A stretch of DNA of 64,000 nt from Kappaphycus alvarezii (Eukaryota; Rhodophyta; Florideophyceae; Gigartinales; Solieriaceae), in the NCBI GenBank assembly GCA_002205965.3, contig NADL03000109.1:186001-250000 (forward strand), written 5' to 3'. Position 1 is the first letter of the stretch. Each line of letters starts with the position of its first letter. The notes beneath the pieces were generated by a model. It did no database searches. It was not told the origin of the DNA and saw only the letters and a program-made list of their open reading frames with translations. Both the position numbers and the translations under genes were made by a program. Shown here piece by piece: positions 45,609 to 58,420 of this stretch.

Positions 45609-46972
45609 ATATCTTCATGTCAGATATCAAGTAGGTTGCATTGGATATGACGGCTGCTGCAGCGGATAATAGGCATGTCGAAGAGGAGGCCTCCGAAGTT
45701 GTCGCCGTGTTTTGTCCCGCAGGCGTTCTTATGATGTGACTACCTATCCGCATGAATGTGAACTCGTTTGCATGGCAATATGAGACCCAAAGCAGTAACT
45801 CTGGGAGTCGCTGTCTCACCGCTGTCACAAAGGCGGGTCTGTTGCACATATTAAAAGAATTCCTGAGATCGACCGTCAATTTGGTGGTAAATCCTTACGA
45901 GTTTTCCGTCAATATCCCATACGTTGGATCACTGCTGTACTCCTAAACGACGTTTCGGACTCTGTGCACGACTTTGTCGGTACTCGACTTTGTGGCGATA
46001 CCCACTTGGAGGGGTTGAAGGTAGTCTTTCGCCCTCTTGGACACTCGCTTCATTAAGCAGCTACCGACAAATCTGCGCAACGGCTACCCAACGGTGATTG
46101 GTCTAGGTGACATGTCTTTCTTCGGCAACGGGGCTAGTGGGGCACTCGCAATCCACGGAGTGAGAACGCCTGGTGATTTTCCAGTTGCTAAATCATTAGC
46201 AAGCATCGTAAGAGCTGCCATAAAGCCGGAATTTCCAAAAAGATGTCCCGAGCAGGATGGACATCTTAGCAATTCTACCAGGTGGCATGGGTTTAGAACT
46301 GAGCCTCTGGGAGAGCATCCTGGTTGAAATGCTCTGATAACACCAAGGAATTTGTCTTCAATGATCGATCGGAAACTGTAGTTGGTAGAAAATGTTCCAC
46401 TGGCTAGAGTTGTTTCATAGGGGGTCTGCTGGGGATGTTTATCGATAAGGGCATCGATAACATCACCGGTAGCTGGTATACGCCTAACGAGCGCAAAGAT
46501 TGTGCAGCCAGTCCATACCAATCTTCTTTGGCCAGTTTTGTCTCAGTTTTGATATTGACCAGTTGCTGGTCCGAATTGAAACGAGCTGGTGCCGTGCGGA
46601 TTTTGGGTTGGTCGAGTGCTTGCGTCCATAAAGTTTTGAAGTGCCCCGCGTTCCATACATCTATTCTTCCCCTAATTGTGTCCGTAATAGAGTGCCATCG
46701 GTATTCGCTAGAGTTGGAATCTGACCAGTGATTGTTCGTAAGGATAACTGCTGGGAACAGAAATATTTTTGCGACGCCTGAGTTGCTCGGGATTTCTCAG
46801 CAAGAGAAGCGTCCACTGCATCGTCGATCGATTTTGCATACGTTGATGTCAGACAATCGCGGAACTTTATCGGGATGTGCGACATGAATCGGGTGCGGGC
46901 TTGGAAGATCGCTTTTAGAGAGGGCAAAGACTGTTCACAAAGATCGGGGTTCTGTGATGCGATGTTGGGCAT
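45609..46972 (-). pseudogene. LINE L3, N-terminal and early reverse transcriptase portion
   Basis: The minus-strand frame 46661-46972 is a LINE N-terminal region (AIFQARTRFMSHIPIKFRDC). The frame 46084-46521 has VIRAFQPGCSPRGS and WIASAPLAPLPKKDMSPRPI, matching L2. The frame 45601-45879 has VDLRNSFNMCNRPAF (motif A). A neighbouring frame retains a GDNFGGLLF version of motif B near 45700. Frame changes separate the pieces, and the Gln before GD is not kept in register. No apurinic-type endonuclease. The rest of the protein resumes at 41431 beyond copia F. Confidence 0.7.
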
Positions 46973-47793
46973 CTGGGTTGGGGTTGCGGGGGCTAGGTCA
47001 TCTAAAACCCGTTACAGATGTATTCTATATGTCCCTTGACAAGGTGAAAATGGCGCAAAAGGAAAAGAGAACCACTAAAAGCTCGAGGTGAGAGTCAATG
47101 CGAGCGTCTAAAGTGCTACAGTAGACGTTACTGGGCAGTTTGAAGGAGTGGGCATGAGAGCTGAGTAACTGCACTACTACAAAACTCCAAAGGGGAAGGC
47201 CCTACCTACGCGACCAACGTAAAGAAAACGTTATTGGTTTTGATGTTGACTTTCAATTTCCTTAGTATTTGGGACTGGACCTGAATTTGTCTGGTAGCTT
47301 ACTTCATACTCTTGTTTGTGTGTAACTTAGTGCGGTGAGCGTCCAACTAGGGTTTTGTAGTCCTTAAATGCTCCTAATATTTCCTTTCATTCATGCACCT
47401 CCTTATTTTCAGTTCTAAACTGCCGCAATTTGTAGCATCTGCTTAGTAACGTTGACAGCTCTGCACCGCTACAGGACAATGCAAAGCAACCCTCTAAAAA
47501 TATCGAAAATAAAACTTGAATTCCAGTGCCAGCGCAGCATGCCAAAAAAGTATCCACCCAGCGCAGAAAGCCAGATCATCCAGCATAGCATGTCCAGATA
47601 TTGTTCAGGAACATTTCATCCCAGCATGCCCGTTGGTCAAGACGAACGTCCCGGTTCGTTATTGCCCTTTCGTGTTATTTTTCGATGTCATCAGTCTCTT
47701 CTCGAGAATGTAAGGCATGTGAAACGGATAAGGGTATAAGCTATTACCAACATGGTCCTCCGATAAGTTCTTTCGCGTCACGTGTACCTTACT
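46973..47793. other. No gene recognised
   Basis: Short frames without motif. May include LINE L3 5' leader. Confidence 0.4.
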
Positions 47794-49695
47794 TCATTTC
47801 ATGGCCTCATTTGCCCAGTGGTGCGAAGCGTCAGTTTTGACGACGAATTGGTTTTCAAAGTCGGTGTATGTGAGTACGAGTGGTTCGCCCAATTTATGTT
47901 TTAGCTCAATGATATCTTTTTTCATTTCTGGGTCCGGGATAAACTTTCTGTTCTTTGAACTTAATGTGTGTAGAGGGGCTACTATCCTAGCAAAAAACTG
48001 AATAAATCGTCTGAAGTACGGAGCCAGGCCAAGAAAGCTACGCAATTCTATTTAAGAACTTGGCCTGGGAGCATTTTTGATCCTATAAATCTTTTCTGGA
48101 TAAACCCTAATACCGCTGCCGTCCACCACGTGATCAAATAATTTGTTAGAGGGCTATGCGAAGAAGCACATTCTACGTTTAATTTTCAACTGAAACCGTG
48201 AGATCCTTCCCATCACTGCCCTAATGTAGTTCAGATGGGATTCCTTTGTTTCCGAAAATAACCACGTCGTCTATATACATTCTTACAAAGAAGATCCCAT
48301 TCAATATTTCATAGTTTATCCTTTTAAATGTCGCTGCTGCGATCATAAGACCAAATGGCATCACTTCTAACCTGAATGCCGCCAGTTTACATATAGATGT
48401 TGTTATAGCTTTGCATTCTTCAGAGACGAGTACTTACCAATATCATGTGTACGTATCTGTAGGCGTACAGTTGCGCCCTTCTTTCAGCTCTTCTAGTATT
48501 TTTCCATGTTTGGGACAGGGAATCGATCGGGGATCATTTTTTGCTGAAATAGGCGATAATCGACTTACTATCTCTTTTCAAAACGATCACATCTGGGAAA
48601 GACCAAGCTGACGATGCCGGCTTAATAATTTCAATTCGTAGCATAGTAGTGACGAATAATTTTATGATTCCCTCCTATGTTGGTGGTTGACGGATTTTCC
48701 CGTGATAAAACGGTCGATATTAGTCAGCTCGAATAGGTGTGTGACAGGGACTTGCGTCAATTGTAAGTTCCAAGCGATCCAGGCGATAAATGCGTATAAG
48801 GTACATATTGTGGCAAATTGCTCCGCTTCAGGGGAAAATATGCGTCCGTTTTTCATGAGTGGCCTCCACTTTTTCCGATTTGCCCATCACAGGTATGGTG
48901 CTTTCAACTGGTTCTATTTTGCTTTTTCGTTAGCTGCAGGTAGAATATGCGCATCCGCCTTAACGGTAATCTTTACTGGACCCTTTGTACTCAAGTAGTC
49001 ATCGTGTGCCAGTGAACAGTACCTAAGGCCTACTACTACTACTATGTGGCAGCCTCTGATATCTCGAGTGCGATTTTCGCGTAAGGCTACGTATAAGTAG
49101 ACATATTCGGGCTGCGTCGTCTGACTGCAAACAGTTCGGTAGCCTGGGTCTGCATCGCTGCAGGCGAAGCTCATAATCTTCTCTTTGTCAGATTCTGTTA
49201 GCTATTACTCCATGGTGACTTCGGAGCCATCTCTATCATAACTGAAAGTAAAATCTTCGCTATGTGCCCCACTCTGTTTCTTCAAACTCCTTCCCTTGTC
49301 ATAATTCAATGGCACGCTCACTTGTTTCCCATCAAGGTGTACTGATACCAATTGATTCCCGGAGTCGATACAAGCTTCCAGTTGCTCCTTTGTTGGGCAC
49401 ACGTAATTGCGGCAAAAGAAAGGTTTTGCATCACGATGAAGTCCAATCGCGAGCCACTTAGCGTTCTCACAATTAACCGGTAGTCAAGCAGAATCTGAAA
49501 GGGCGGGGATGATAGCAGTAGCAAATCTACGTTGGAAGCATCAAGAAATTCCTTCGGCAGGAATTCAGAGCTGCAAAGGTTTGACAAGTGTACGAGAAGA
49601 ATATGTACTGCACTCAGGGAATAGTATAGGCATGAAATTTCGCTATTTGATGTTCCTGGAACTGCACAGCGCCAATGCTGCTTATTTAGACACAC
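47794..49695 (-). mobile_element. Ty3/gypsy fossil G6, protease to RNase H
   Basis: A minus-strand order of gypsy polymerase remnants. The pre-protease/protease region is at about 48900-49690 (NWKLVSTPGI, VSVHLDGKQVSVPLN). The reverse transcriptase palm is across 48060-48620 (MIPDRFP near 48530, YIDDVVIFGN near 48270). The RNase H start is at 47794-48045 (MRSFLGLAPYFRRFI, VVKTDAS). Gag, integrase and LTRs were not found. Broken, with more than ten breaks. Related to the G1 family by its reverse transcriptase wording. Confidence 0.65.
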
Positions 49696-49749
49696 GGGCG
49701 AGACTTTCGAACAAAGAAAAAAAAGATTTAGTTTATCTCACGTTCAAAA

Positions 49750-50420
49750 CGATAATCAGTTGTTTCCAGATTGTTCTGTAGCTTCAATTGTAATTATGAT
49801 TACCGCGAGAATTTTTTGATGTTCCCGACGGGTACCTGCGGAGGCTTGGATCAATAAATACTCTAGGAAATTATTGAGACCCTGTGAAAATTGACCAAAT
49901 AATTTTAATCTCAATCCCGGTGTCCTACAGTGATGCTGAATTGTGAAAAATATTTTTATTGAGGCCCACAATGTATATTTGTTGTGAATCATCAAGAAAT
50001 AATTTTATATATTTACACTGGCGCTATTTTATGCTGAATTCAGTGTGAAATAATTTTTATGGCCTACATTTGGGTTTTTATATTATACAGGCTATAATTA
50101 TTGCATTCATGCTACCAACAAATTATTATCTGGATGATTGCTTACCTGGGAAATACTGCAATAATTATTACTGAGCCTGAATTATGTCGACCAAAAGTAT
50201 TGAACGGATCACCTGATTTTTGTAGCAGGTTCACCCTGGTGTAGAGTATAAGTAGTCTAAATTTTTAGAAATGTTTTTTTACATCCTTGGGCCATCTAAA
50301 TATTCCCCTCGATCAGCTATCATTAAATTTTTTTCTATTTATTTTTCATTCTAAGTCCAATTGCAACATTTATTTATTTATTCAAGTTGGATCTGTTTAT
50401 TATTATTATTTGGATTTACC
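49750..50420. repeat. AT-rich region with degenerate tandem units
   Basis: Related units occur at about 49931-49985 and 50032-50085. Each starts TGCTGAATT, runs through GTGAAA and ATTTTTAT, and ends near GGCC(C/T)AC, about 100 bp apart. The rest is AT-rich with TTTA runs near 50340-50420. No gene recognised. Confidence 0.45.
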
Positions 50421-50570
50421 TATCCCAATTATTTTGCAGTCCTAGGTGACAGTCTTGGCGGGGAAATCTCTAGGGTGGTTGGAATAAGCACTCAGAGTTG
50501 CAGAGGAGTAGTAGGACAGAAACTGGTCGGAGAAAGGCCAAGAAATAAGTGGACGGGGTTTTGTAGGCAA

Positions 50571-50618
50571 AAAGGAAGTTTTGGGTTATTTTACTCCTAG
50601 AAGATAACTTTGATCTAA
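50571..50618 (-). repeat. Rep-2, short diverged copy
   Basis: Carries TTTTGGGTTATTTTACTCCT then AGAAGATAAC. The shared end faces left, as at 41407. Confidence 0.45.
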
Positions 50619-50760
50619 ACAGGCAACTATATTGCGAAACTCTTGATGGGAAGAGATATTAAGGTGCTTAGCAGCGTGGGCGGAAAGGCGGCGGAATAAC
50701 TAGAAGAATTCGGGCCCGAGGTACCGTTGGCGTCAATTCTTATGGGAAGAAGCAGTAAAA

Positions 50761-50880
50761 GGAAAAGGTTTGGGTGTTTTACTTTAGAAATATGTATCCG
50801 ATCTATTTAATAGTCTTCTAGACGGTACCAATCCACCCAAAACGGTATTCAGACACAGTAATTGGAAGAAACTACACTCC
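50761..50880 (-). repeat. Rep-2, long copy
   Basis: About 120 bp aligns with 41407-41531 along its whole length, from GGTTTGGGTGTTTTACT to GAAACTACACTCC. It shows that the 106-bp block around copia F belongs to Rep-2. Confidence 0.6.
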
Positions 50881-51765
50881 AGTATACTTCAGGAGCAGTA
50901 TATCGTATGAACGGCAATCTTCCCCGTAATGCGAATGTTTGGAACCTATGAGGAGGGCTGCTGCAGCGGCTCCTGAGACAGCGCTCTAGCGGACTCGGAA
51001 CTGCATTAGGAGATCAGAGAAAATATCTACCAAGGCTAAATCGCGGTGATCGATTCCGTGAGCAACTGGTATGTAAAAACCAGCAGGAGGCGTCGAAGTC
51101 GAAGAAGCAAAGGTAGATCTTGGAGCGAGAGAATGTTAAAGGATTTGAAAATTCTAGGACTTCAGAGTTGGGCTATCTGGTAGGAATAGGTTCTGTATCG
51201 TGTCTATTTCCACGTTACGACTGCGTCATCATCCATACTATCTCCCCAATCAGGAAGATGGCCCGATCAGTCGCCAGCTGAGCCATATACTAATGTTCTA
51301 GTAGGGAATGTTTGCGTTAGTCAAGGTGGTCTTAATCAGTTTACCTGCTGAAATGTAAGGTACTATGTGTTTCCAACGAGCTTTAATTACTGGCTACGTC
51401 GTAAACATGAATGAATGTTCATGCTGCGAAAGTCAGGAATCACTTCTCATGCCCTCATCACTCCTCATACCCCTCCCTTGAGATGATGAATGGCAAAAAT
51501 CCGGACACATATATGTCCTCAGAATGTTCGGATCAATAGGATGGTACCATGGATCGAAGGAACGACACCGAATACTCGACCAAAACTCGATCACTACCAG
51601 GTGTTATTATCTACTTCTTGCCTAGCTGTTAGTACAAAGTATGTATTCCGAGCCGGCGCGTGGATGCTATCACTTGGGAGCTCACATTTATCGAAAATGG
51701 TTCCTTCTACACCAAAAAACATGCCATAGTTCGAGTCACCTGAGAGTTAAATAAAAGAAGAGGAT
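50881..51765. other. No gene established
   Basis: The stretch 51490-51765 precedes a copia reverse transcriptase and may be its integrase end, but no motif is clear. Confidence 0.35.
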
Positions 51766-53890
51766 ATGATTAATGCTGAAACTGTCAATGTGTACCAGCG
51801 AACTATCGGGAACTTCGATTTAGAAACCAGCTCTGGTTTTCTACAAAGTGCTACAGAGAGTGACAGCAATCTTCCACAGCTTAGTCCCGAGATTTTGGAA
51901 TCTGTAATAGGTACCTTAGAGCTTGAGATCTTGTCTGTACAGGACGGGAACGATCATGGCTCGCATAATAGTGCAAAAAGCCTTGCTGCTACATCGCATG
52001 TTCTTTCAGACCCTCTAACAGTCGAAGAGAAAGTTGCTCAAAGTGAGTGATTACAATGCCAGACAGTCATAGATTCCGTGATTAACTTGCTTTACCAACA
52101 TGCAACTTGGGAAATTATCAAGAGACCACCCAATGCGCATCCTTTATAGACAAGATTCATTTTTACTCGCAGACTGGATGAAATTGAAAACGTGGTTACG
52201 CACAAAACACAGCTTGTTGTGAGAGTATTTCTACAAGGAGAGGTTAGCCGTACTTTTTTTCCGGTTGTGAAGTTCAGTATGCTGCGCTCCTTTCTCACGG
52301 CTGCATTCCAGAGAGTATACATCATTCACCAGCTAAATCTGAAAACGGCATTTTTACATGCTGAGGTTGATGAAGATATCTACGTCACCGAGCCCAAGCT
52401 GATAAAGCCTCATGAAGAAAATAAAGTCATGGAACTGTGACGTGGCCTATGTGGCTTGAAACAAGCACCTCGTGTATGGCATACCAAATACGCTGGCGCC
52501 GCCGCGACACTCGCAGAGCGCGAGAAACATCGTCATTACGGCACTTACTGCAACCGAAACGATATCCTCCTCTCCCCCGTCGGGATTGATATCTATGGCG
52601 CCTTGGGCGACGACGGTAAGGCTTTTTTCCGCCGCCTTGCTTCCTTCGCTGCTTCCCGTCGCGGTTCCTCTCCTCAACAGGAGCTCCGCGACTTCGTTAC
52701 CCGTTTTGCATTTAGTCTCCAAATAATGCAGGCGCGACAAGTTTCTACCCGCCGCCCGCATCCGTAGTTAATTTATAAATACCCTCCGCACGCCTCTGTG
52801 CGACATTGTATGACAAATAAAGATCTACCACCACTGTCATGCGAACTCTAGGATTTAAGATATTACATTCTGATGAATAAATTTTTCGCCATGGCAATGT
52901 ATGGATACTGCTGTACTTTGATGGTATTTTAGTTAATATAAAATGATCTTGATGAAGTTTTCAGTACCATAACGAAATTAGAGGGCACCATAACATCAAA
53001 GATTTGGGAGAAATTCGCCCTTTTCTTGGATTATTATTCTTTCGTGACTCCGACGGTGTATGAGTTAAACAAGAAAACTATATTGAACAATTGTTAAAGA
53101 CGTTTGGAACGGATTAATCCCGACCGGTGTCTACTTCAGTATGCGAAAACGTTAGAAGAGATTTTGCCGAGGAAAAGAATGCGTCAGACAACCATGGAAA
53201 GTTTAAAGAATGGAACTGGGTGGATGTCTACTGATTATTGCAACGCGTACCTGGCCTTCCACTGTCTTTGCTGTATCGTTTCTTTGCCGCAAAAAGTCTC
53301 ATCCTTCACCAAACCATCGGATGGCGTTTAAGCGTCTTCTTAGGTATTTACGTGTCACTACTGACTTAGCTTTGCGTATCGATGGGAATGAAGAGAAATT
53401 CATATTAGGGTCTAGCGATACCGACTTGACCGGGGATCGCAACGAAAAAAACGAACTACTAGGGGCCTGACACTGCTTTGTGGGGCATCTTTGCTTGGAA
53501 AAATCAAAAAAGCTTTATAGCTCTATCTTCTACGGAGACAAAGTACATAGCGCTGTTTGAGAAAATGAAGCTGGTTATTTTGCTTCATAGAATGATGAAA
53601 TAGTTCGAATTCAGAACGAATGAGCCTACCAGTGTCTTCTAGGATATATAGGGGGCTGAAAGATGGAGTGATCCAGGCGCGCACCATGCGGAATATGTAT
53701 CAATTCGAAGGAATTTCGATAAAGGGCAGGTGGAAAGTGGAAATGCGAAAGCTCAGTAATGTTCTACCACCAAAATGATAGCCGATATAATTACCAAACC
53801 GCTCAGCCGCTAACTTTTCATGAAACATCGCAATCGCTTTGGTGTTCTCCAGATGAAAGAGAAGTGTCTCGAAACATTTGCTGTTATGCT
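51766..53890 (+). mobile_element. Ty1/copia fossil D, reverse transcriptase and RNase H
   Basis: Plus-strand frames show the acidic linker (51766-52050) and reverse transcriptase at 52150-52490 (IIHQLNLKTAFLHAEVDEDI, GLCGLKQAPRVWH). After the LINE L1b insertion (52494-52834) the polymerase resumes (LGFKILHSDE, then IKDLGEI near 53000). RNase H is at 53320-53470 (KRLLRYLRVTTDLALRI, SSDTDL) and ends at about 53880. Gag, protease and LTRs were not identified. Broken, with about ten breaks besides the LINE. Older than L1b, which is inside it. Confidence 0.75.
52494..52834 (+). mobile_element. LINE L1b, 3' end inserted in copia D
   Basis: 341 bp nearly identical to the last 342 bp of L1a. It starts in the nuclease domain (AAATLAEREKHRHYG) and keeps the C-terminal frame to its natural stop at 52765-52767 (ending RRPHP). 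It ends at CTACCACCAC after AATAAA, with no poly(A). No exact target duplication was found, although the host copia frame resumes directly after it. Confidence 0.85.
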
Positions 53891-54747
53891 CTAGGAATGC
53901 AAGATGGTGAGTTCTAGATAGTGCTTCCCTCGTGAGTTACGAATGTTTTATTGCTCGAGATATGTTCCCCTTGCTCATTCCTTGTTTATTCTTCAAATTG
54001 ATAGATTTTTCTACAATAAATTATTTCTGTATCTGTATGAGGCAATTTAAATGTATTTAATGTGACATGCAGATTTACAACTCCAAATGTGTTTCAGCCA
54101 TTCCATACATCTCAATAAAGAACCCCTTCTTTTCTCAATTTACATCTACAGGAATAGAAATTTGGGCATGCAAATATCAGAATAGGCATACTATGTTTGG
54201 TTCTCGTGCTCTGAGTCCCCAGTTAAGCAGTAGGCACAATTTCGACCGGCTGATACTAGAGGTGTATAAGACGTACTCCTGTGATGAGTGAAGTAGACAC
54301 AAAAAGTCGAGCAAAAATATCATCCCACTGTTAAAAAAACACCTCAAACCTTTTCCAGTGTAGTGCGTATTAGAAAACTAACCTGTCAAAGTAAATGAAC
54401 CCTCAATGTTCCCCCTTGTGGTACGGCGTCGACTACATCGTGCAAGAGTAAAAAATCAAACTTTTCCCCTTTCAGATCTTGTACTGTAATGGGGAACTAT
54501 TAATCGACCAGCAGTCCCAGAATATTCTCTTGAGGATATGCGTGACGATACTCGTGTTATTAGGTTGGGCTATTGTGGCACGCAACTTGATTTTAAAAAA
54601 TATCATTGGGGTATAGTCGAATATATCTGCTAAGATTAAACCAACGAGACAGTTTCCCTATTCTAGACTTGGGCCTGAGTAGGTTCGCCTGAGAGCTCCC
54701 ACGTGTGTTTTCGTAGACGAAATATCCATAGTTCATTTTGATAGTAA
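53891..54747. other. No gene recognised
   Basis: Possibly includes the copia D 3' LTR, but no repeat partner was found. Confidence 0.4.
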
Positions 54748-55070
54748 AGAAGGTGATAAATAATTACGGGTTGTACAGTATTGCACAGAAGCGTGCGACA
54801 GGTATCCAGAAATAGACCACGAGTGCGGACGGCGGATGGAAACTTGCCAACCCTGCATACTTGGAGACTAAACGCAAAATGAGTAACGAAGTAGTGGAGC
54901 TCCTGGTGAGAGAAGTAATCGCGACGGAAAGCAGCGAAGGAAGCAAAGAGGTGGGAGGAAACACTGCTCGTCGTCGCCCAAGGCGCCATGGATATCTATT
55001 TCAAAGGGGGAGAAAAAATACCGTTTTGCTCGCAGTAAGTGCCGTAATGGGGATGCGTCGTGATGCGTGG
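54748..55070 (-). mobile_element. LINE L1c, older 3' end
   Basis: Minus-strand copy of the L1 3' end, roughly 80% similar to L1a by eye. The frame FSPFEIDIHGALGDDEQCF matches the L1b reading of the C-terminus. The 3' end near 54750 is degraded. An older insertion of the same family. Confidence 0.7.
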
Positions 55071-55079
55071 AAAGATTGA

Positions 55080-56289
55080 GAATAAGAAACGCTTGATTAA
55101 CTTTTTTTTGTTGAACGTAGGGTAAATTTCTCAAATTATGCTGCAATAAAAGAGCTTTTTGTGTGCGATGGGCCAATAATATTGTTTGAGTTTACTGAAT
55201 TACAACAAAGGTAGATTGTTGATCCCACCGCAGCTCTTTCTTTGGGGCGTACTTGTAAATATATACCTCTCCTTCCTCGGCTGTATCCGCCAGTGTTTGT
55301 AGCAAGTTTGACGAACCTTCCTGACGAAGACAATCGGACAAAACATAAGTGACGAAAACCTTTACATAGCAATCGATACAAAGGGTTCCACTTTTGAATA
55401 ATTCGGAGGAAATTTTTTTTTATCCTAGTTATAAAATAACGTCGACAAGCATGCTAGCAGAAAGCTCTAGATATACTAAAGAGGCCTTTAATGCGAGAAT
55501 GAATATGGAATTAGAATAATGATCTGGGTTGAAAAGGTACAACTTAAAAACCAGTGGATGTAAATAATCTGGTCACCATATAGACCTCTCTCTCTTACTC
55601 CATGAAATAGTGGACAAGAATAACGCATGCATTAGTCATAAAATTTATTCTACACATAACCCTTTTATCGTTCTGTTTAGTCGTGGCGACCTGACAAAGT
55701 GTTAAAGTGTAAATGGGGGGTTAATTTAGCGTGTTATATATGTGGGTGGGTATCTAGTAAATTTGTACCGGAGCGTAGACATCGTATCATTGTCTAGCTA
55801 AGTGTTTAAAGGGGAAGGGATGGAGAGTCAAAAAATCTACAATAAGAGGGATGCTCTCTCAAGTTCCTTCAGTAGCTAGAAGTAATTGAAACACTTCCCA
55901 CGTCGTATGGTACCTTTCAACTTTGTATGGATTTGTCTCTCAACTCGCTGGAACTCTCTCCAAGGAATAAATTAAATGTCTTTTCTCAAATTTTTTTCAA
56001 ATGTCCCTCATATCTTAATTACAACTCTACAATATCGTAACTACTCTCACACAAGTCAAAAGAACGCGACTTTATATATGTTTTCATCAAAACTTGAATA
56101 CTTGAGATCATTATCGAGCAATCTTCTCAGAAATCCGGTGCTCCATTGAAGTGCCTACAAATTTCTTCGAGAAAATCTCGAAGAGATGAGGACTCTAGGA
56201 CATGCCTTGGTCCTCTGATCCGTTTTCAACATCCTGAACTCTAGCTACGCCCTCTGATAGGGGTAAATCATCGGGAAGAGAGATACTCA
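55080..56289. other. No gene established
   Basis: A minus-strand frame around 55140-55380 has some coding look (GEVYIYKYAPKKELRWDQQ in a neighbouring frame) but no recognised family. The remainder shows nothing. Confidence 0.35.
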
Positions 56290-56660
56290 GAACCACCTAC
56301 CCCAAGAGGGAGGTTTTTCAAGAGAAAAGTGCTACCGTGGTATAGTTGAGCGAACAAAAAGGAGTGCATATGGAAGAAAGTTGAGAGGGCTACAAGAAAG
56401 TATGAATGGGACAGGGTCTACCACTGGCGCTCTGCGGCCAGCGTAGAAAATTTTTTCTTGGGTCTGGAGTTGTCTCTGAACTTCCTAGAACTTGGGACCT
56501 GACTCGAATATGTCTGTCAACTTGCTCGACCTCTCCATAGGGAAGCAGTTTCTTCAGCTTATACAGACTTTTTGCTACCCCCATAGTCAAAAGAAGACTA
56601 CAGAAGGTACCAGGAAAATCATAAAAACAGTTCGTGTGGATGATAAACTCTAAACAAAAG
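56290..56660 (-). repeat. G1 3' LTR
   Basis: Matches 63640-63960 in the same orientation and 30500-30815 inverted. Shared blocks include AAAGTGCTACCGTGGTATAG and TTTCTTGGGTCTG. Confidence 0.6.
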
Positions 56661-56712
56661 ATACTTAAGAAACTAACAATCAATGAGGTCCTCTTATTTA
56701 CCATTCTCTAAA

Positions 56713-57235
56713 TCAGATCCTAACAACTCCTCCAAAATATCCATGCTGCCAAAAAGTCCCAAAAATATCTGGGAACGGCTCATAGCTCTCTATTTCTTTT
56801 TGGGAGATATCTAAACTAATAAATATATCTCCATCCGGTTCTAGCGTCGGCACCAATTGTTTCCTACTCTCCAGTCCAGGCCCCACCCTCCAACACTTTC
56901 GTTGCCCCTTTCCCTTCATCCACCTCGTCCTCATCATCCTCCTCTTCCTTCTCTTCATCCTCCGCATTATTAACCTCGTAGAGCAATTCACGGGCCACCC
57001 ACTCCTCTAAGGTCTCCCCAGCTCCCTCCTCGATGTCCCACTCCCACCTCTTTCCTACCCTCTTCGCCTCATCCTCAATAAAAATGACGACGCACGAATT
57101 CGATAACTTTTTTCTGGTTTGCCGGCGCAGGTAGTCCTCGCGGTCAGCAGGTCCGAAAGGAAGTAGGGGAATAGAGTTTAAAGGGCGGGTATGGTGATTT
57201 TTGGAAATTACTTTCGAGGGGCGTAGATTTGTCAT
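56713..57235 (-). other. Acidic reading frame between G1 polymerase and 3' LTR
   Basis: A minus-strand frame of 123 residues has a basic start, a helix-like EWDIEEGAGETLEEWVAREL and a run of Glu/Asp (EDEEKEEEDDEDE). An overlapping frame continues with DGDIFISLDISQKEIESYEP. No family recognised. Its position inside G1, after integrase, suggests an additional element-encoded segment, or a captured host exon. Confidence 0.35.
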
Positions 57236-58420
57236 TCTGGTAGGCTTTGGAGAGTGGGAGGTAATGGAGGGGGTTTATGGTGTGTAGAGGGAGATGAGTG
57301 ATGAACAAAATGATCGAGGACTTTTAAAACTTGGAATAAAGGGTTTAAATAGGCTCCCGGGGCAGGTTCTTTAGATTAGGAATAAGTAAAGTAAATCTGC
57401 AACGGATTTTGTAATAGTGCATTTGCGCCCTTTTTCCCAAAAAGGCGAATTTGGAGGAGGAAGTAAGCAAAAAAAAATAACGTGATTCGGGATCGATTGA
57501 GAGGGGTAGATACAGTATAAAAATATCTAGATAAAATGGAAGTAAATTTGGAGAGGACCGCGGTAATGATAAGCGAGGTTCAGGGAGGACGAGGAAGGAC
57601 CGGAACTATAAGCAATTTGGACAAGGAAGTAGTACAGTAAACTAGAAATCTGTAATGACGGCGAAAAAAATCTGCGCCTAACACCCCCCGACTTAGGTCG
57701 AACGTCCCGTCTCGTTCTCAATGCTCTTGTTCTTGTGGGAGTTCTATCCATTCATCAGGGAGAGTATAGGGTTCACTAAAGGATATGGTAGTAGCTCATT
57801 TCCAATATGATGAGAGAGTGTGTACCGTGCGATGACCGGCTCATCTCCTTGGTCAAGAGTTTCGTAGATTCGGCGTATGGTTTCAGTGTTCTCTAATGAG
57901 CTCCTCCCGTTTCACTTCTCCAAACCTTCCAAATGTGAGGTAATAAACGTAGTATGCAAACTTTTCTGGCAACGGGTCCAGAAACGGGTATCTGAAAGAA
58001 AAAAACTCGCAACATAAGGACTGAGTCCTCACGAGTAAGGTCCCGTGAATGGTCTGGAAGCACATGCAAATACTAATGCAAAAAAGGAAATTACTTCTGC
58101 TTCTCGAGTCCTCTGTCATTCGCGAAGCCAACGTCTAATTGGTAGCGTCCAATAATTAAGGATATAGTTTCCCTGGGAGACTAGGCGGTGTTTGAGGCGA
58201 TCTTCTTGGCGATCTTCCTCGCTGCTCCCGACGCCTTGCCCTCTTCGATGATCCGCCCCGATCACTTGATGGTCCAGCTCGTATCATCATCACGGTCTCG
58301 GGAGGATCTTGTCTTAGCTGAGCTGTGTTCTGAGCGGAGAAACGTAAGGTTCCCATAGAGGATACGGGACCATCGATATTCCATATCAGGGGCAAGCTGT
58401 AACCTCTCAGTCGCACATCT
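57236..58420 (-). other. G1 region downstream of integrase, unrecognised
   Basis: Several minus-strand segments look coding (FGRFGEVKREELIREH near 57890, LPDEWIELPQEQEH near 57740, a Ser/Arg/Pro-rich stretch at 58156-58416), but none matches a family I know. Confidence 0.3.
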
